From assembly GCA_035934535.1 (NCBI GenBank), contig DASYXS010000020.1:4953-68952 (forward strand): a stretch of DNA of 64,000 nt, read 5' to 3'. The position numbers were made by a program, and so were the translations under genes. This document shows, piece after piece, positions 1 to 7,678 of the stretch; positions within the stretch are counted from its first letter, which is position 1, and each line of letters begins with the position of its first letter. The DNA is from DASSJF01 sp035934535. GTDB taxonomy: Bacteria > Sysuimicrobiota > Sysuimicrobiia > Sysuimicrobiales > Segetimicrobiaceae. A model generated the notes under the pieces. The model was not told the DNA's origin. It did no database searches and was given only the letters and a program-made list of their open reading frames with translations.

Positions 1-1096
1 GGCGGTAGGGATGCGCGAGCACCACGTCCTCGTTGAACGTCACGCCGAGCCCGGGGCCCTCCGGCAGTGCGAAATGGCCGTCGGTCACGGGCGGCAGGCC
101 CGACGCCGTCCCGGCCACGTACGGCTCGTCGAAGTCGTTGAAATACTCTTGGATCTTGAGGTTCGGGACGCATGCCGCGAGATGCAGCGCGGCGGCGGTA
201 CTCACCGACGCGCCGACGTTGTGCGGGGCCACCAAGTGCCCGTGGGTCTCCGCCATCGCCGCGATCTTTTTGGTCTCGAGCAGCCCGCCGCAGTGCGAGA
301 GGTCCGGCTGCGCCACGTCCACCGCGCCGAGCGCGAAGAGATCGCGGAACGCCGCGCGGGTGTGCAGCCGCTCGCCCGTCGCGATGGGCAGCGTCGTATG
401 CGCCGCCACCCTGGCCAGCGCCGCCGGTTGATCCGGCGGCACCGGCTCTTCGATCCACCCCGGCGCGGCGCGTTCGAGATCGCGGGCCATCGCGATCGCC
501 TGGGCGGCGGTAAACCGGCCGTGCATCTCCACGAACAGGTCGACCTCCGGCCCGACGGCGTCGCGCACCGCTTCGACGAGCCCGACCGACCGCCGGTGCT
601 CTTCGCGCGTGAGCTCGCCGGCGCCCGCGCCGAACGGATCGAACTTCATCGCCCGGTACCCGCGCGCCACGACCCGGCGCGCCGCCTGCGCAAACTGCTC
701 GGGAGTGCGGGCGACCTGGTACCAGCCGTTCGCGTAGGCTTTGATGCGGTCGCGGCAGCGTCCGCCGAGCAGACGGTAGACGGGCTGGCCGACCGCCTTG
801 CCGATGATGTCCCAGCACGCCATCTCGACGATCGCGATCGCCGTCATCTCGGTCGCGCCCGGCACCTCGTAGTCGTCGCGGGTGATCCGGAGCAGCAGAT
901 CCTCGATGTTGAACGGATCGCTGCCGAGCACGTAGCGGTGCGTGATGGCCTCGAGGTACGCGGCGACCGCCTCTTCGCGGTTCACCGGCCGCGCTTCGCC
1001 GATGCCGTCGAGCCCGTCGTCCGTGCGCACGCGCGCGAAGACAAAATTCCGCCAGGCCGACCCCATGACGTATACCTTGACGTCGCTGATCCTCAC
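1..1096 (-). CDS. Mandelate racemase/muconate lactonizing enzyme family protein, sugar-acid dehydratase-like (3' end cut by window)
   Basis: Enolase-superfamily enzyme. The family abstracts a proton alpha to a carboxylate, and this subgroup usually dehydrates sugar acids (galactonate/mannonate type). I read 365 codons from a GTG at 1096. The N-terminal capping domain is followed by the TIM barrel with likely catalytic Lys151 (MKFDPFG), metal ligands Glu190 (with His192 in VEMHGRF), Glu217 (IEEPVP) and Glu242 (TGERLHTR), and His292 (APHNVG). The last residues in the window (GPGLGVTFNEDVV) are the usual C-terminal signature, so only a few to about twenty codons are missing. The exact substrate cannot be told from sequence. 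A long open frame on the opposite strand (11-1171) is a high-GC shadow. Confidence 0.9.
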   Translation of the reverse strand, partial: MRISDVKVYVMGSAWRNFVFARVRTDDGLDGIGEARPVNREEAVAAYLEAITHRYVLGSDPFNIEDLLLRITRDDYEVPGATEMTAIAIVEMACWDIIGKAVGQPVYRLLGGRCRDRIKAYANGWYQVARTPEQFAQAARRVVARGYRAMKFDPFGAGAGELTREEHRRSVGLVEAVRDAVGPEVDLFVEMHGRFTAAQAIAMARDLERAAPGWIEEPVPPDQPAALARVAAHTTLPIATGERLHTRAAFRDLFALGAVDVAQPDLSHCGGLLETKKIAAMAETHGHLVAPHNVGASVSTAAALHLAACVPNLKIQEYFNDFDEPYVAGTASGLPPVTDGHFALPEGPGLGVTFNEDVVLAHPYR

Positions 1097-1203
1097 GGAA
1101 TCCCCCCGGGGAAGAAGTTGTCGCGGTCGCCGGCCTTTATCGAAACTTTACATGCCGGGCGTACATTCTGACCCGTACAGATCGGGACAATGGAGGGTGG
1201 GTC

Positions 1204-1629
1204 ATGCGGATGAACCGGTTGTGGGTGCTGGGGGCAATCGTCGTCGCCCTGTTGGCGTTCGGGAGCCGGCCGTCGCCGGCGGCTACGATGGGACCGGGCG
1301 ACGAAATCAAGACCGCGATCACGCACGCGGGATTCGCCGAGAAGTACGACTCGATGAAAGACGTGTCGATGCATCTTCACCACGTCATCAACTGTCTCGT
1401 CGGACCGGCCGACCCGATGTTCGACAACATGGCCGGAAATCCGTGCCAGGGCCAGGGCAAGGGCATCATGCCGGACATCAAGGCCTCCATGGGCGCGGAT
1501 CAAGAGTACCAGGTGGCGTGGTGGCTTGCGCATTTGGCCGATCAGGCGATCAAGATGGGGAATCTCGCGCAGGCCAAGGCCGCGGCGCACATCATCGGCG
1601 TTCAACTCACGGCGATGTCGAAGATGTAG
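1204..1629 (+). CDS. Small exported protein of unknown function
   Basis: 141 residues. A Sec-type signal peptide occupies about residues 1-27 (basic start, hydrophobic core, then SPAAT). The mature part has a His-containing helix (MHLHHVINCLVG) and one motif NPCQGQGKGI, giving two cysteines that could pair or bind metal with the histidines. The rest looks helical (AKAAAHIIG near the end). The start ATG at 1204 has a strong ribosome site (GGAGGGTGGG) just upstream. It stands alone between the divergent dehydratase and the PPOX gene. I do not recognise a named family; a periplasmic metal- or heme-handling role is only a guess. Confidence 0.75.
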   Translation: MRMNRLWVLGAIVVALLAFGSRPSPAATMGPGDEIKTAITHAGFAEKYDSMKDVSMHLHHVINCLVGPADPMFDNMAGNPCQGQGKGIMPDIKASMGADQEYQVAWWLAHLADQAIKMGNLAQAKAAAHIIGVQLTAMSKM

Positions 1630-1737
1630 ATTCCGCCCGGCGCGCAATCGCGGCATAATAGGCACGGGGCCGTCCTCCCCGGCGGTCCGGTGTCCGCGGC
1701 GCCGGCCGGCCGGCGCCGCGGGAGGAGGTGAGCCGCC

Positions 1738-2148
1738 GTGCGGCTGCGCAGAGATCTCGCCAAGGTCGTCGCCATGGAACGCGTGTCCCGGGTCGCCACC
1801 GTGGGACGCGACGGGCGGCCCCACGTCGTGCCGGTCTGCCACGTCGCCGACGACGGACGTCTCTACTTCGCCACCGGCCGCGACAGCCTGAAGGTCCGGC
1901 ACCTCCGGGCGAATCCCAATCTCGCCGTCATCGTGGACGTGTACGCGGAAGACTGGAGCGTCCTCAGGGGCGTGATGATTCAAGGTTCGGCGGCGCTCAT
2001 CGAGGGCGGGCCGCGGTTCCGGAAACTGCGCGAGCTGCTCTACCGCAAGTACCCGCAGTATCCTAAAGAATCCGCGATCGGCGAGCGCGACTCGGTCATG
2101 ATCGAGGTCACGCCCCGCCGCGTTACGTCCTGGGGCTTCGAAAAGTAA
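1738..2148 (+). CDS. Pyridoxamine 5'-phosphate oxidase-fold flavoprotein (PPOX/F420 class)
   Basis: 136 residues, the usual size for single-domain split-beta-barrel flavin or F420 reductases. Typical features are VATVGRDGRPHVVPVCHV (residues about 18-35), then LYFATGRDSLKVRHLRANP, the cofactor-contacting strand and loop, and a C-terminal strand RRVTSWGF. The start is GTG at 1738 behind a strong GGAGGAGGTG site. It converges with the permease gene that ends 8 bases downstream of its stop. FMN versus F420 cannot be decided from sequence. The luciferase-like gene at 14125 shows that F420-type enzymes are plausible in this genome. Confidence 0.88.
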   Translation: MRLRRDLAKVVAMERVSRVATVGRDGRPHVVPVCHVADDGRLYFATGRDSLKVRHLRANPNLAVIVDVYAEDWSVLRGVMIQGSAALIEGGPRFRKLRELLYRKYPQYPKESAIGERDSVMIEVTPRRVTSWGFEK

Positions 2149-2155
2149 TCCGGGC

Positions 2156-3052
2156 TCAGAGCGTCTTCATCCGCGGGTCGAGGGCGTCGCGCAGACCGTC
2201 GCCGAATAGGTTGAACGCCATCACCGCCGCAAAGATCGCGAGCCCCGGGAACGTGCCCATGTACCAGGCCGTCAGGACGTAGGTCTGCGCCTCGCCGAGC
2301 ATCGTGCCCCACTCCGGCGTCGGCGGGGTGACGCCGATGCCTAGAAACCCGAGGCCCGCCGCGGTGAGCAGGGCGACGCCCAGCTGCAGGGACGACTGCA
2401 CGATGATCGGGGCCGCGGTGTTGGGCAGCACGTGGCGCAGCATGATGCGGGCGTCCGACAGGCCGATCGCCCGCGCCGACTCCACATACGCCAGTTCACG
2501 CACGGAGAGCGTCACGCCGCGGACCAGACGGACGTACACCGGCACCGACGCGATGCCGACGCTCAGGATCACGTTGCGCGGACCGACGCCGAGCAGGCTG
2601 ATCAGCGTGAGGGCCAGCAGAACCCCTGGAAACGAGAGCATGATGTCGAACCCGCGCTGGATCAGGGCGTCCGTGCGGCCGCGGTAGAATCCCGACGCGA
2701 CGCCGAGCGGAACGCCGATCGCCGCGCCGACGCCGACCGCGAGCACACCGATCAGCAGCGAGATGCGGCCGCCGTAGACGATCCGCGCCAGGATGTCGCG
2801 CCCCAGCTGGTCGGTGCCGAACGGATGGGCCGGACTCGGCGGCTGCAGCACGGCGTTGAAGTCGGCGGTTTCGGCGCCGTAGGGCACGAGCGCCCCCGCG
2901 AACACCGCCGCGAGGCCCATGACGGCCAGGACGACGAAGCCGGCCACGGCGGCGCGGTTGCGCGCGAGCCGTCCCAGCACCGCCAGCGGATGGCGGAACG
3001 CGCGCTCGCCGGCCCGGCTAACCGAAGCGGATACGGGGATCGATGTAGCCAT
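2156..3052 (-). CDS. Peptide/nickel-type ABC transporter permease, DppC-like
   Basis: 298 residues with about six membrane helices, the usual size for DppC/GsiD. The early FGTDQLGRDIL motif and the family's permease-ATPase coupling segment (EAA-like loop near SARAIGLSDARIMLRHVLPN, residues about 195-215) are clear. The ending MAFNLFGDGLRDALDPRM is the classic C-terminal signature. It is the last gene of a three-gene minus-strand set (binding protein, permease B, permease C). Its ATG at 3052 lies 35 bases inside permease B, indicating translational coupling. No ATPase genes accompany this set, so it probably borrows ATPases, for example those at 26197-28182. Confidence 0.93.
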   Translation of the reverse strand: MATSIPVSASVSRAGERAFRHPLAVLGRLARNRAAVAGFVVLAVMGLAAVFAGALVPYGAETADFNAVLQPPSPAHPFGTDQLGRDILARIVYGGRISLLIGVLAVGVGAAIGVPLGVASGFYRGRTDALIQRGFDIMLSFPGVLLALTLISLLGVGPRNVILSVGIASVPVYVRLVRGVTLSVRELAYVESARAIGLSDARIMLRHVLPNTAAPIIVQSSLQLGVALLTAAGLGFLGIGVTPPTPEWGTMLGEAQTYVLTAWYMGTFPGLAIFAAVMAFNLFGDGLRDALDPRMKTL

Positions 3053-3902
3053 ACAGCAGGTCCACGATTAGATTGACGAGCACGAAGGTCACCGCAAACA
3101 GCAGCACCACACCCTGGATGATGGGATAGTCCCGCCGGGCGATCGCGTCGACCAGGAGGCGGCCGATCCCCGGCCATGCGAACGTCGTCTCGGTCAGAAT
3201 CGCGCCCCCGATCAGCGCGCCGAACTGCAGCCCGAGGACCGTCACCACGGGGATGAGCGCGTTGCGCAGCGCGTGACGGTAGACCACAATCGGGTCGGCC
3301 AGCCCCTTCGCCCGGGCCGTCCGGACGTAGTCCTGGCGCATGCTCTCCAACATGCTGCTCCGCGTCATCCGCTCGATGATCGCGAGGCTGAATGCCGCCA
3401 GCGTAATCGACGGCAGGATCAGGCTCTGCGGCGAGGTATCGCCGCCGGCCGGCAGCAGATGCAGCGCCACCGCGAACACGAGCATCAGCATCAGCCCGAG
3501 CCAATAGACGGGGATGCTGACGCCGGCGAGCGCGAGTACCGTCACCGCGTAGTCGGTGGCGGTGTACTGCCGGGTGCTGACCAGGATGCCCGAGGCGATA
3601 CCCAGGGTCCCGGCCAGCACCGTCGCGGTCGCCGCGAGCAGCGTCGTCGGACCGAGGCGGCCGGCGATCTCGGAGACCACCGGCGCCTGGGTCACGGCGG
3701 ACCGGCCGAGGTTGCCGCGGACGGCGTTCGCGACGAAGAGCGCGTACTGCACCGGAACCGGCTTGTCCAGGCCCAGCTGAACGCGGATCCGGTCGACCTC
3801 GGTCTGGTCGGCCTCGAGACCGGCCAGGACCCGCGCGGGATCTCCGGGCAGCACGCGCACCATGAAGAAAATGATGAGCGTGACCCCGAACAGGGTAGGC
3901 AC
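3018..3902 (-). CDS. Peptide/nickel-type ABC transporter permease, DppB-like (start uncertain)
   Basis: 294 residues from the only standard start in frame, GTG at 3902. DppB features are LPGDPARVLAG with DQTEVDRIRVQLGLDKPV (periplasmic region), the EAA-like loop around DYVRTARAKGLADPIVVYRH, and the ending LVNLIVDLLYGYIDPRIR. Family-like sequence continues upstream of 3902 in the same frame (GGFLTFAIRRLAAAVPTLFG), but that stretch has no ATG, GTG or TTG before a stop at about 3977. Either the protein is slightly short at its N-terminus, a rare start codon is used, or there is a sequence error. It lies downstream of the binding-protein gene and overlaps permease C. Confidence 0.9.
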   Translation of the reverse strand: MPTLFGVTLIIFFMVRVLPGDPARVLAGLEADQTEVDRIRVQLGLDKPVPVQYALFVANAVRGNLGRSAVTQAPVVSEIAGRLGPTTLLAATATVLAGTLGIASGILVSTRQYTATDYAVTVLALAGVSIPVYWLGLMLMLVFAVALHLLPAGGDTSPQSLILPSITLAAFSLAIIERMTRSSMLESMRQDYVRTARAKGLADPIVVYRHALRNALIPVVTVLGLQFGALIGGAILTETTFAWPGIGRLLVDAIARRDYPIIQGVVLLFAVTFVLVNLIVDLLYGYIDPRIRFG

Positions 3903-3988
3903 CGCCGCCGCGAGGCGGCGGATCGCAAAGGTGAGAAACCCGCCGGCGATGGGCCGTTCCGCCGTATCCCGAAATCAGCCGGGCCGTG

Positions 3989-5596
3989 CTACTTCCACGT
4001 CGCGTAGATCGCGGCCCACTTCTCGTTCGGCGTGGTCGTGACGCCGTCGAGGTGGCTGCTCGTCACCATGTAGAAGTTCTGGCTCCACAGGAAGATCCAC
4101 GGCGCGTCGTTCCAGATCAACTGCTGGGCTTCCTTATAGATGGCCTCGCGCTTCTTCGGATCGGACGTCGTCTGGCCGGCGAGCAGCAGCTCGTCCACTT
4201 TGGCGTCCTTGTAGAACGTCGGCGCGAGACCCTTCGGCGGCGCCTGTCCCGAATAGAACTGGCCGTACAGCTCGCCGTCCGCGTCGAGATATTGGGTCGC
4301 CCATCCAAGCACGAAGATCTGCATCGGCGTGCGCTCGAGCGGCGTGACCAGCCAGCTGACGTAGGACGGCCAGTCGGTCGTCTGGATCTGCGCTTTGACC
4401 CCGACGTTGGCGAGCTGCGCCGCGACCGCCTGCGCGAACTGGTAGTCCTGGATGTAGCGGCCCGTCGGCGTGCGGAAGTTTATGGAGAATCCGCTCGGAA
4501 ACCCGGCTTCCGCGAGCATCGCCTTGGCCTTGACCGGGTTGAACGGCCACCCGCCGGATTGGACCTTCGTGTAGCCGAACAGGAAGGGCGTGGTCGGCGA
4601 TTCGAGCACGGTCGCGAGGCCGAAGAGCACGCTGTGGATGATCGCCTGCTTGTTGATGGCGTAGTTCAGCGCCTGCCGGACGCGGGCGTCCTTCAACGGC
4701 CCGAACTGGTTGTTGAGGCCGATGAACACGTCGCGGTCGCTCGGGCCCTCGACGACGCGCAGGCTCGCGTCCCTGCGCAGCGCCGGCACATCCGGCGCCG
4801 GCGGCTCGAAGGCCATCTGCACGTCCCCCGCGCGCAGCATCGTCTCGCGGGTGCCGGCGTTCGGGACCACGCGGAACACGACCTCGTCGAAGTACGGCTT
4901 GCGGCCCCAGTAGTTCGGGTTGCGAACCAGGGTAATGTGATCGCCGTGGACCCACTCCTTGAACATGTAGGGTCCGGTGCCCGCGGAGAGCGGGCCCAGC
5001 GGAATCTTGTCGTTGCCGATCTTCCGGACCGCCGCCGGCGACAGAATCTCGCCCACGCCGCTCGCGATCCGGCCCAAGAGCGTCGGGCTCGGCTGCTTCA
5101 GGTGCAGCGCCACGGTGTACGGGTCCGGAGTGTCGATGCGGCTCGTGTCGATGTCCGTGAAGTAGTAGCGGTTGGGATTGCGCACCGAGGTGTCGAGCCA
5201 GCGCAGCACGTTGAACTTCACGGCCTCGGCGTTGAAGTCGGTCCCGTCCTGGAACTTGACGCCCTGGCGCAGCTTGAACGTGTAGGTCAGGCCGTCGCGG
5301 CTCACCATCCAGGAGGTCGCGAGCTGCGGCACGAGCTTCGTGTATTGCGGCTCGCCCGGCTTCACCCCGGAGCGCTCGTCGTTCGGCCAGAGGAGCGAGT
5401 CGAACATGTAGTCCACCATGTTGGCCACGGTGGTGGTGGTCTGTCCCTCCGGATCGAGTGAATCCGCGTCGATGCCGATCGCGACGTGGAGCGACGCCGG
5501 CGCCGCGGCACGGCCGCCGTTCGGAATGCCCAGCGTAAGCGCGACCGCGCACGCGACGACAAGAGCGGCGGTGCGGCAAAAACCGGTCCGCATCAT
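3989..5596 (-). CDS. ABC transporter substrate-binding protein, family 5 (peptide/nickel/opine)
   Basis: 535 residues. A Sec signal peptide spans about 1-29 (hydrophobic ALVVACAVALTLGI, then GGRAAA). SBP family 5 features follow: DSLDPEGQ, the lobe motif LATSWMVSRDGLTYTFKLRQGVKFQDG, GTGPYMFKEW, and DARVRQALNYAINKQAI. Tandem ATGs at 5596 and 5593 follow an AGGGGGAGGGG ribosome site, so the longer open frame upstream to 5773 is not used. It is the first gene of the importer with the permeases at 3902 and 3052, and it is divergent from the MarR gene, whose palindrome at 5741-5758 could also affect this operon. Substrate unknown; oligopeptides are the default guess for the family. Confidence 0.93.
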   Translation of the reverse strand: MMRTGFCRTAALVVACAVALTLGIPNGGRAAAPASLHVAIGIDADSLDPEGQTTTTVANMVDYMFDSLLWPNDERSGVKPGEPQYTKLVPQLATSWMVSRDGLTYTFKLRQGVKFQDGTDFNAEAVKFNVLRWLDTSVRNPNRYYFTDIDTSRIDTPDPYTVALHLKQPSPTLLGRIASGVGEILSPAAVRKIGNDKIPLGPLSAGTGPYMFKEWVHGDHITLVRNPNYWGRKPYFDEVVFRVVPNAGTRETMLRAGDVQMAFEPPAPDVPALRRDASLRVVEGPSDRDVFIGLNNQFGPLKDARVRQALNYAINKQAIIHSVLFGLATVLESPTTPFLFGYTKVQSGGWPFNPVKAKAMLAEAGFPSGFSINFRTPTGRYIQDYQFAQAVAAQLANVGVKAQIQTTDWPSYVSWLVTPLERTPMQIFVLGWATQYLDADGELYGQFYSGQAPPKGLAPTFYKDAKVDELLLAGQTTSDPKKREAIYKEAQQLIWNDAPWIFLWSQNFYMVTSSHLDGVTTTPNEKWAAIYATWK

Positions 5597-5725
5597 GAGC
5601 CCCTCCCCCTTTGGTCTGGCCGGGGCGCCAATATGCCCCACCGGCTCGGTGTTCGACCCAGCCGGCCGCCCGTTCCTGCGATCATGACGCCCGGTCCCGG
5701 AGGGACCGCCGCATGGCGTGGCATC

Positions 5726-5764
5726 TTGACGCGGGCCGAACAAGTGTATATACACTTGACACTG
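5726..5764 (+). promoter_or_regulatory. Promoter and palindromic operator of the MarR-family gene
   Basis: TTGACG (5726-5731), a 17-base spacer and TATACA (5749-5754) form a good sigma-70-type promoter. A perfect 18-bp palindrome CAAGTGTATATACACTTG (5741-5758) covers the -10 box. This fits autorepression by the MarR protein encoded immediately downstream and possibly control of the divergent importer. The predicted transcription start near 5761 leaves a leader of only about 3 bases before GTG 5764. Confidence 0.75.
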
Positions 5765-6165
5765 TGGGGCCACACGTCGACCTCTCCGTCTGTCGGGCGT
5801 GCCGCTGTCTTGCGGCGCGCCGATACGCGCGCGCCGTCACGCGACTCTTCGAGAACAAGCTGCGTCCGCACGGACTGCGGGCGACACAGTTTTCCGTCCT
5901 CGCCGCGCTCGCGCTGAAGGGGCCGACGGGGGTCACAGAGCTCGCCGGCATGCTCGGCCTTGAACGGACGACGCTGACCCGCGTCGCCGCGGTGCTCGAG
6001 CGAAACGGCTGGATCAGCGTGGGGCGCGAGGATGACGGGAGAAGACGGCCGTTTCGTCTGACCGGCGGCGGCCGGCGCAAGGTCGAGGGGGCGTTTCAGG
6101 CATGGAAGGAAGCGCAGGATCAGGCCGGTAGACGACTTGCCGGTCCCGTGCGGCAGGCAGGCTGA
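5764..6165 (+). CDS. MarR-family winged-helix transcriptional regulator, cysteine-containing
   Basis: 133 residues from GTG 5764. The in-frame open stretch extends upstream to 5611, but the promoter at 5726-5754 lies inside it, so the short form is the likely product. An N-terminal cysteine cluster (Cys10, Cys13, Cys15 in CRACRC) precedes the family phrase LRPHGLRATQFSVLAAL. The winged-helix part follows with recognition-helix region LAGMLGLERTTLTRVAAVLERNGWI and wing REDDGRRRPFRLT. The cysteines suggest a redox- or metal-responsive repressor, which is inference. It probably binds the palindrome over its own -10 box. Confidence 0.9.
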   Translation: MGPHVDLSVCRACRCLAARRYARAVTRLFENKLRPHGLRATQFSVLAALALKGPTGVTELAGMLGLERTTLTRVAAVLERNGWISVGREDDGRRRPFRLTGGGRRKVEGAFQAWKEAQDQAGRRLAGPVRQAG

Positions 6166-6212
6166 GACTCGCGGCCGCGGAAAGCGGCGCCGCGATTCGA
6201 GAGGAGCGAGCG

Positions 6213-7328
6213 ATGAGCCAGGTACGGGTATTGGTCGGCACACGCAAGGGGGCGTTCATTCTGACGTCCGACGGCCGGCGCAGCCGCTGGGACGTTGCCG
6301 GGCCGCATTTCGCGGGCTGGGAGATCTACCACGTCAAGGGCTCGCCCGCCGATTCGAACCGGCTGTACGCGTCGCAGTCGAGCGGCTGGTTCGGGCAGCA
6401 GATCCAGCGCTCCGACGACGGGGGCAAGACCTGGGAGCCGGTCGGCAACCAGTTCACCTACGCCGGCGCCACGGGCACGCATCAGTGGTACGACGGCACC
6501 CAGCATCCGTGGGAGTTCAAGCGCGTGTGGCATCTCGAACCGTCGCTTGCGGATCCGGAGACCGTCTACGCGGGGGTCGAGGACGCCGCGCTCTTCCGCT
6601 CGACCGACGGCGGCAAGACCTGGGACGAGCTGCCCGGCCTGCGCGGCCACGGGTCCGGACCCAACTGGATGCCCGGCGCGGGCGGAATGTGTCTCCACAC
6701 CATCCTGCTGGATCCGAGCGATCGAAACCGGATGTACATCGCGATCTCCGCGGCCGGCGTCTTCCGCAGCGACGACGGGGCCGAGACCTGGCGGCCGGCG
6801 AACCGCGGGCTGCGCTCGGAGCAGATGCCCAATCCGACCGGGGAGGTCGGCCACTGCGTGCACCGGATCGCGATGCACCCGTCCCGGCCGCGCACGCTGT
6901 TCATGCAGAAGCACTGGGACGTGATGCGCAGCGACGACGGCGCCGACTCCTGGCACGAGGTCAGCGGCAACCTGCCGACCGACTTCGGGTTCGTCATCGA
7001 CGTGCACGCCCACGAGCCGCAGACGGCGTACGTAATCCCGATCAAGAGCGACTCCGAGCATTTCCCGCCGGACGGGAAGCTGCGGGTCTACCGCAGCCGG
7101 ACCGGCGGCAACGAGTGGGAGGCGCTGACGAAGGGCCTGCCCCAGCAGGACTGCTACGTCAACGTGCTGCGGGACGCGATGGCCGTCGACTCGCTCGACG
7201 CGTGCGGCCTCTACTTCGGCACGACCGGCGGGCAGGTGTACGCGTCGGCGGACGCCGGCGACAGTTGGGCGCCGATCGTGCGCGATCTGCCGGCCGTGCT
7301 CTCCGTCGAGGTGCAAACGCTGGCGTGA
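6213..7328 (+). CDS. BNR/Asp-box beta-propeller protein (sialidase/VPS10-like fold)
   Basis: 371 residues with no signal peptide, so probably cytoplasmic. At least five Asp-box (S-x-D-x-G-x-x-W) blade motifs are visible: SDDGGKTWEP, STDGGKTWDE, SDDGAETWRP, SDDGADSWHE and SADAGDSWAP. This indicates a beta-propeller. The sialidase-type catalytic Arg triad and Tyr/Glu pair cannot be assigned, so hydrolase activity should not be assumed. ATG 6213 follows GAGAGGAGCGAGCG. Its stop overlaps the start of the MoaD/ThiS-like gene by 4 bases (GTGA), which implies that the two proteins are made together and act together. Confidence 0.9.
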   Translation: MSQVRVLVGTRKGAFILTSDGRRSRWDVAGPHFAGWEIYHVKGSPADSNRLYASQSSGWFGQQIQRSDDGGKTWEPVGNQFTYAGATGTHQWYDGTQHPWEFKRVWHLEPSLADPETVYAGVEDAALFRSTDGGKTWDELPGLRGHGSGPNWMPGAGGMCLHTILLDPSDRNRMYIAISAAGVFRSDDGAETWRPANRGLRSEQMPNPTGEVGHCVHRIAMHPSRPRTLFMQKHWDVMRSDDGADSWHEVSGNLPTDFGFVIDVHAHEPQTAYVIPIKSDSEHFPPDGKLRVYRSRTGGNEWEALTKGLPQQDCYVNVLRDAMAVDSLDACGLYFGTTGGQVYASADAGDSWAPIVRDLPAVLSVEVQTLA

Positions 7329-7621
7329 TCCGCGTCGTCCTGCCGCAACATTTGCGCACGCTCGCGAAAACCGAGCGTGAGGTCGCGCTCGACGTCCGGG
7401 GCCCGGTCACGCAGCGATCGGTCCTCGACGCCCTCGAAGCGCGCTACCCGGTGCTGCGTGGCACGGTCCGCGACCACGTCACGCAGCAGCGCCGGCCGCT
7501 CGTCCGGTTCTTCGCCTGCGAGCGTGATCTGTCGCACGAGCCGCCGGACGTCCCGCTCCCCGACGCGGTCGCCTCCGGCGACGAGCCCTTGCTGATCGTG
7601 GGGGCCATCGCGGGAGGGTAG
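7325..7621 (+). CDS. MoaD/ThiS-family ubiquitin-like protein
   Basis: 98 residues, beta-grasp fold, ending in AIAGG. The C-terminal Gly-Gly is the feature that is adenylated or thiocarboxylated in MoaD, ThiS and relatives. The N-terminus IRVVLPQHLRTLAK and middle VLDALEARYPVL match the family. GTG 7325 overlaps the stop of the BNR-propeller gene (GTGA), so translation is coupled. No MoeB/ThiF-type activating enzyme or MoaE is nearby. A role in molybdopterin or thiamin synthesis is therefore not supported by context; a sulfur-carrier or protein-modifier role linked to the propeller is an inference. Confidence 0.87.
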   Translation: MIRVVLPQHLRTLAKTEREVALDVRGPVTQRSVLDALEARYPVLRGTVRDHVTQQRRPLVRFFACERDLSHEPPDVPLPDAVASGDEPLLIVGAIAGG

Positions 7622-7678
7622 TGCGGCACGCGGCCGCGGTCAAGAGGAAACCGCGGCGGACCCGCCGGAGATAGCCCC

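Noticed and set aside
11..1171. Long open frame on the plus strand at the left edge
   Set aside because: It is antisense to a clear enolase-superfamily gene, has an Arg/His-rich low-complexity translation, and reflects high-GC third-position bias.
5597..5773. Longer N-terminus for the first binding protein
   Set aside because: The extension covers the divergent MarR promoter and palindrome; a signal peptide and ribosome site fit ATG 5596/5593.
7325..7621. Molybdopterin synthase small subunit
   Set aside because: No MoaE, MoaA-C or MoeB gene nearby; the neighbour is a propeller gene, so only the MoaD/ThiS fold is claimed.
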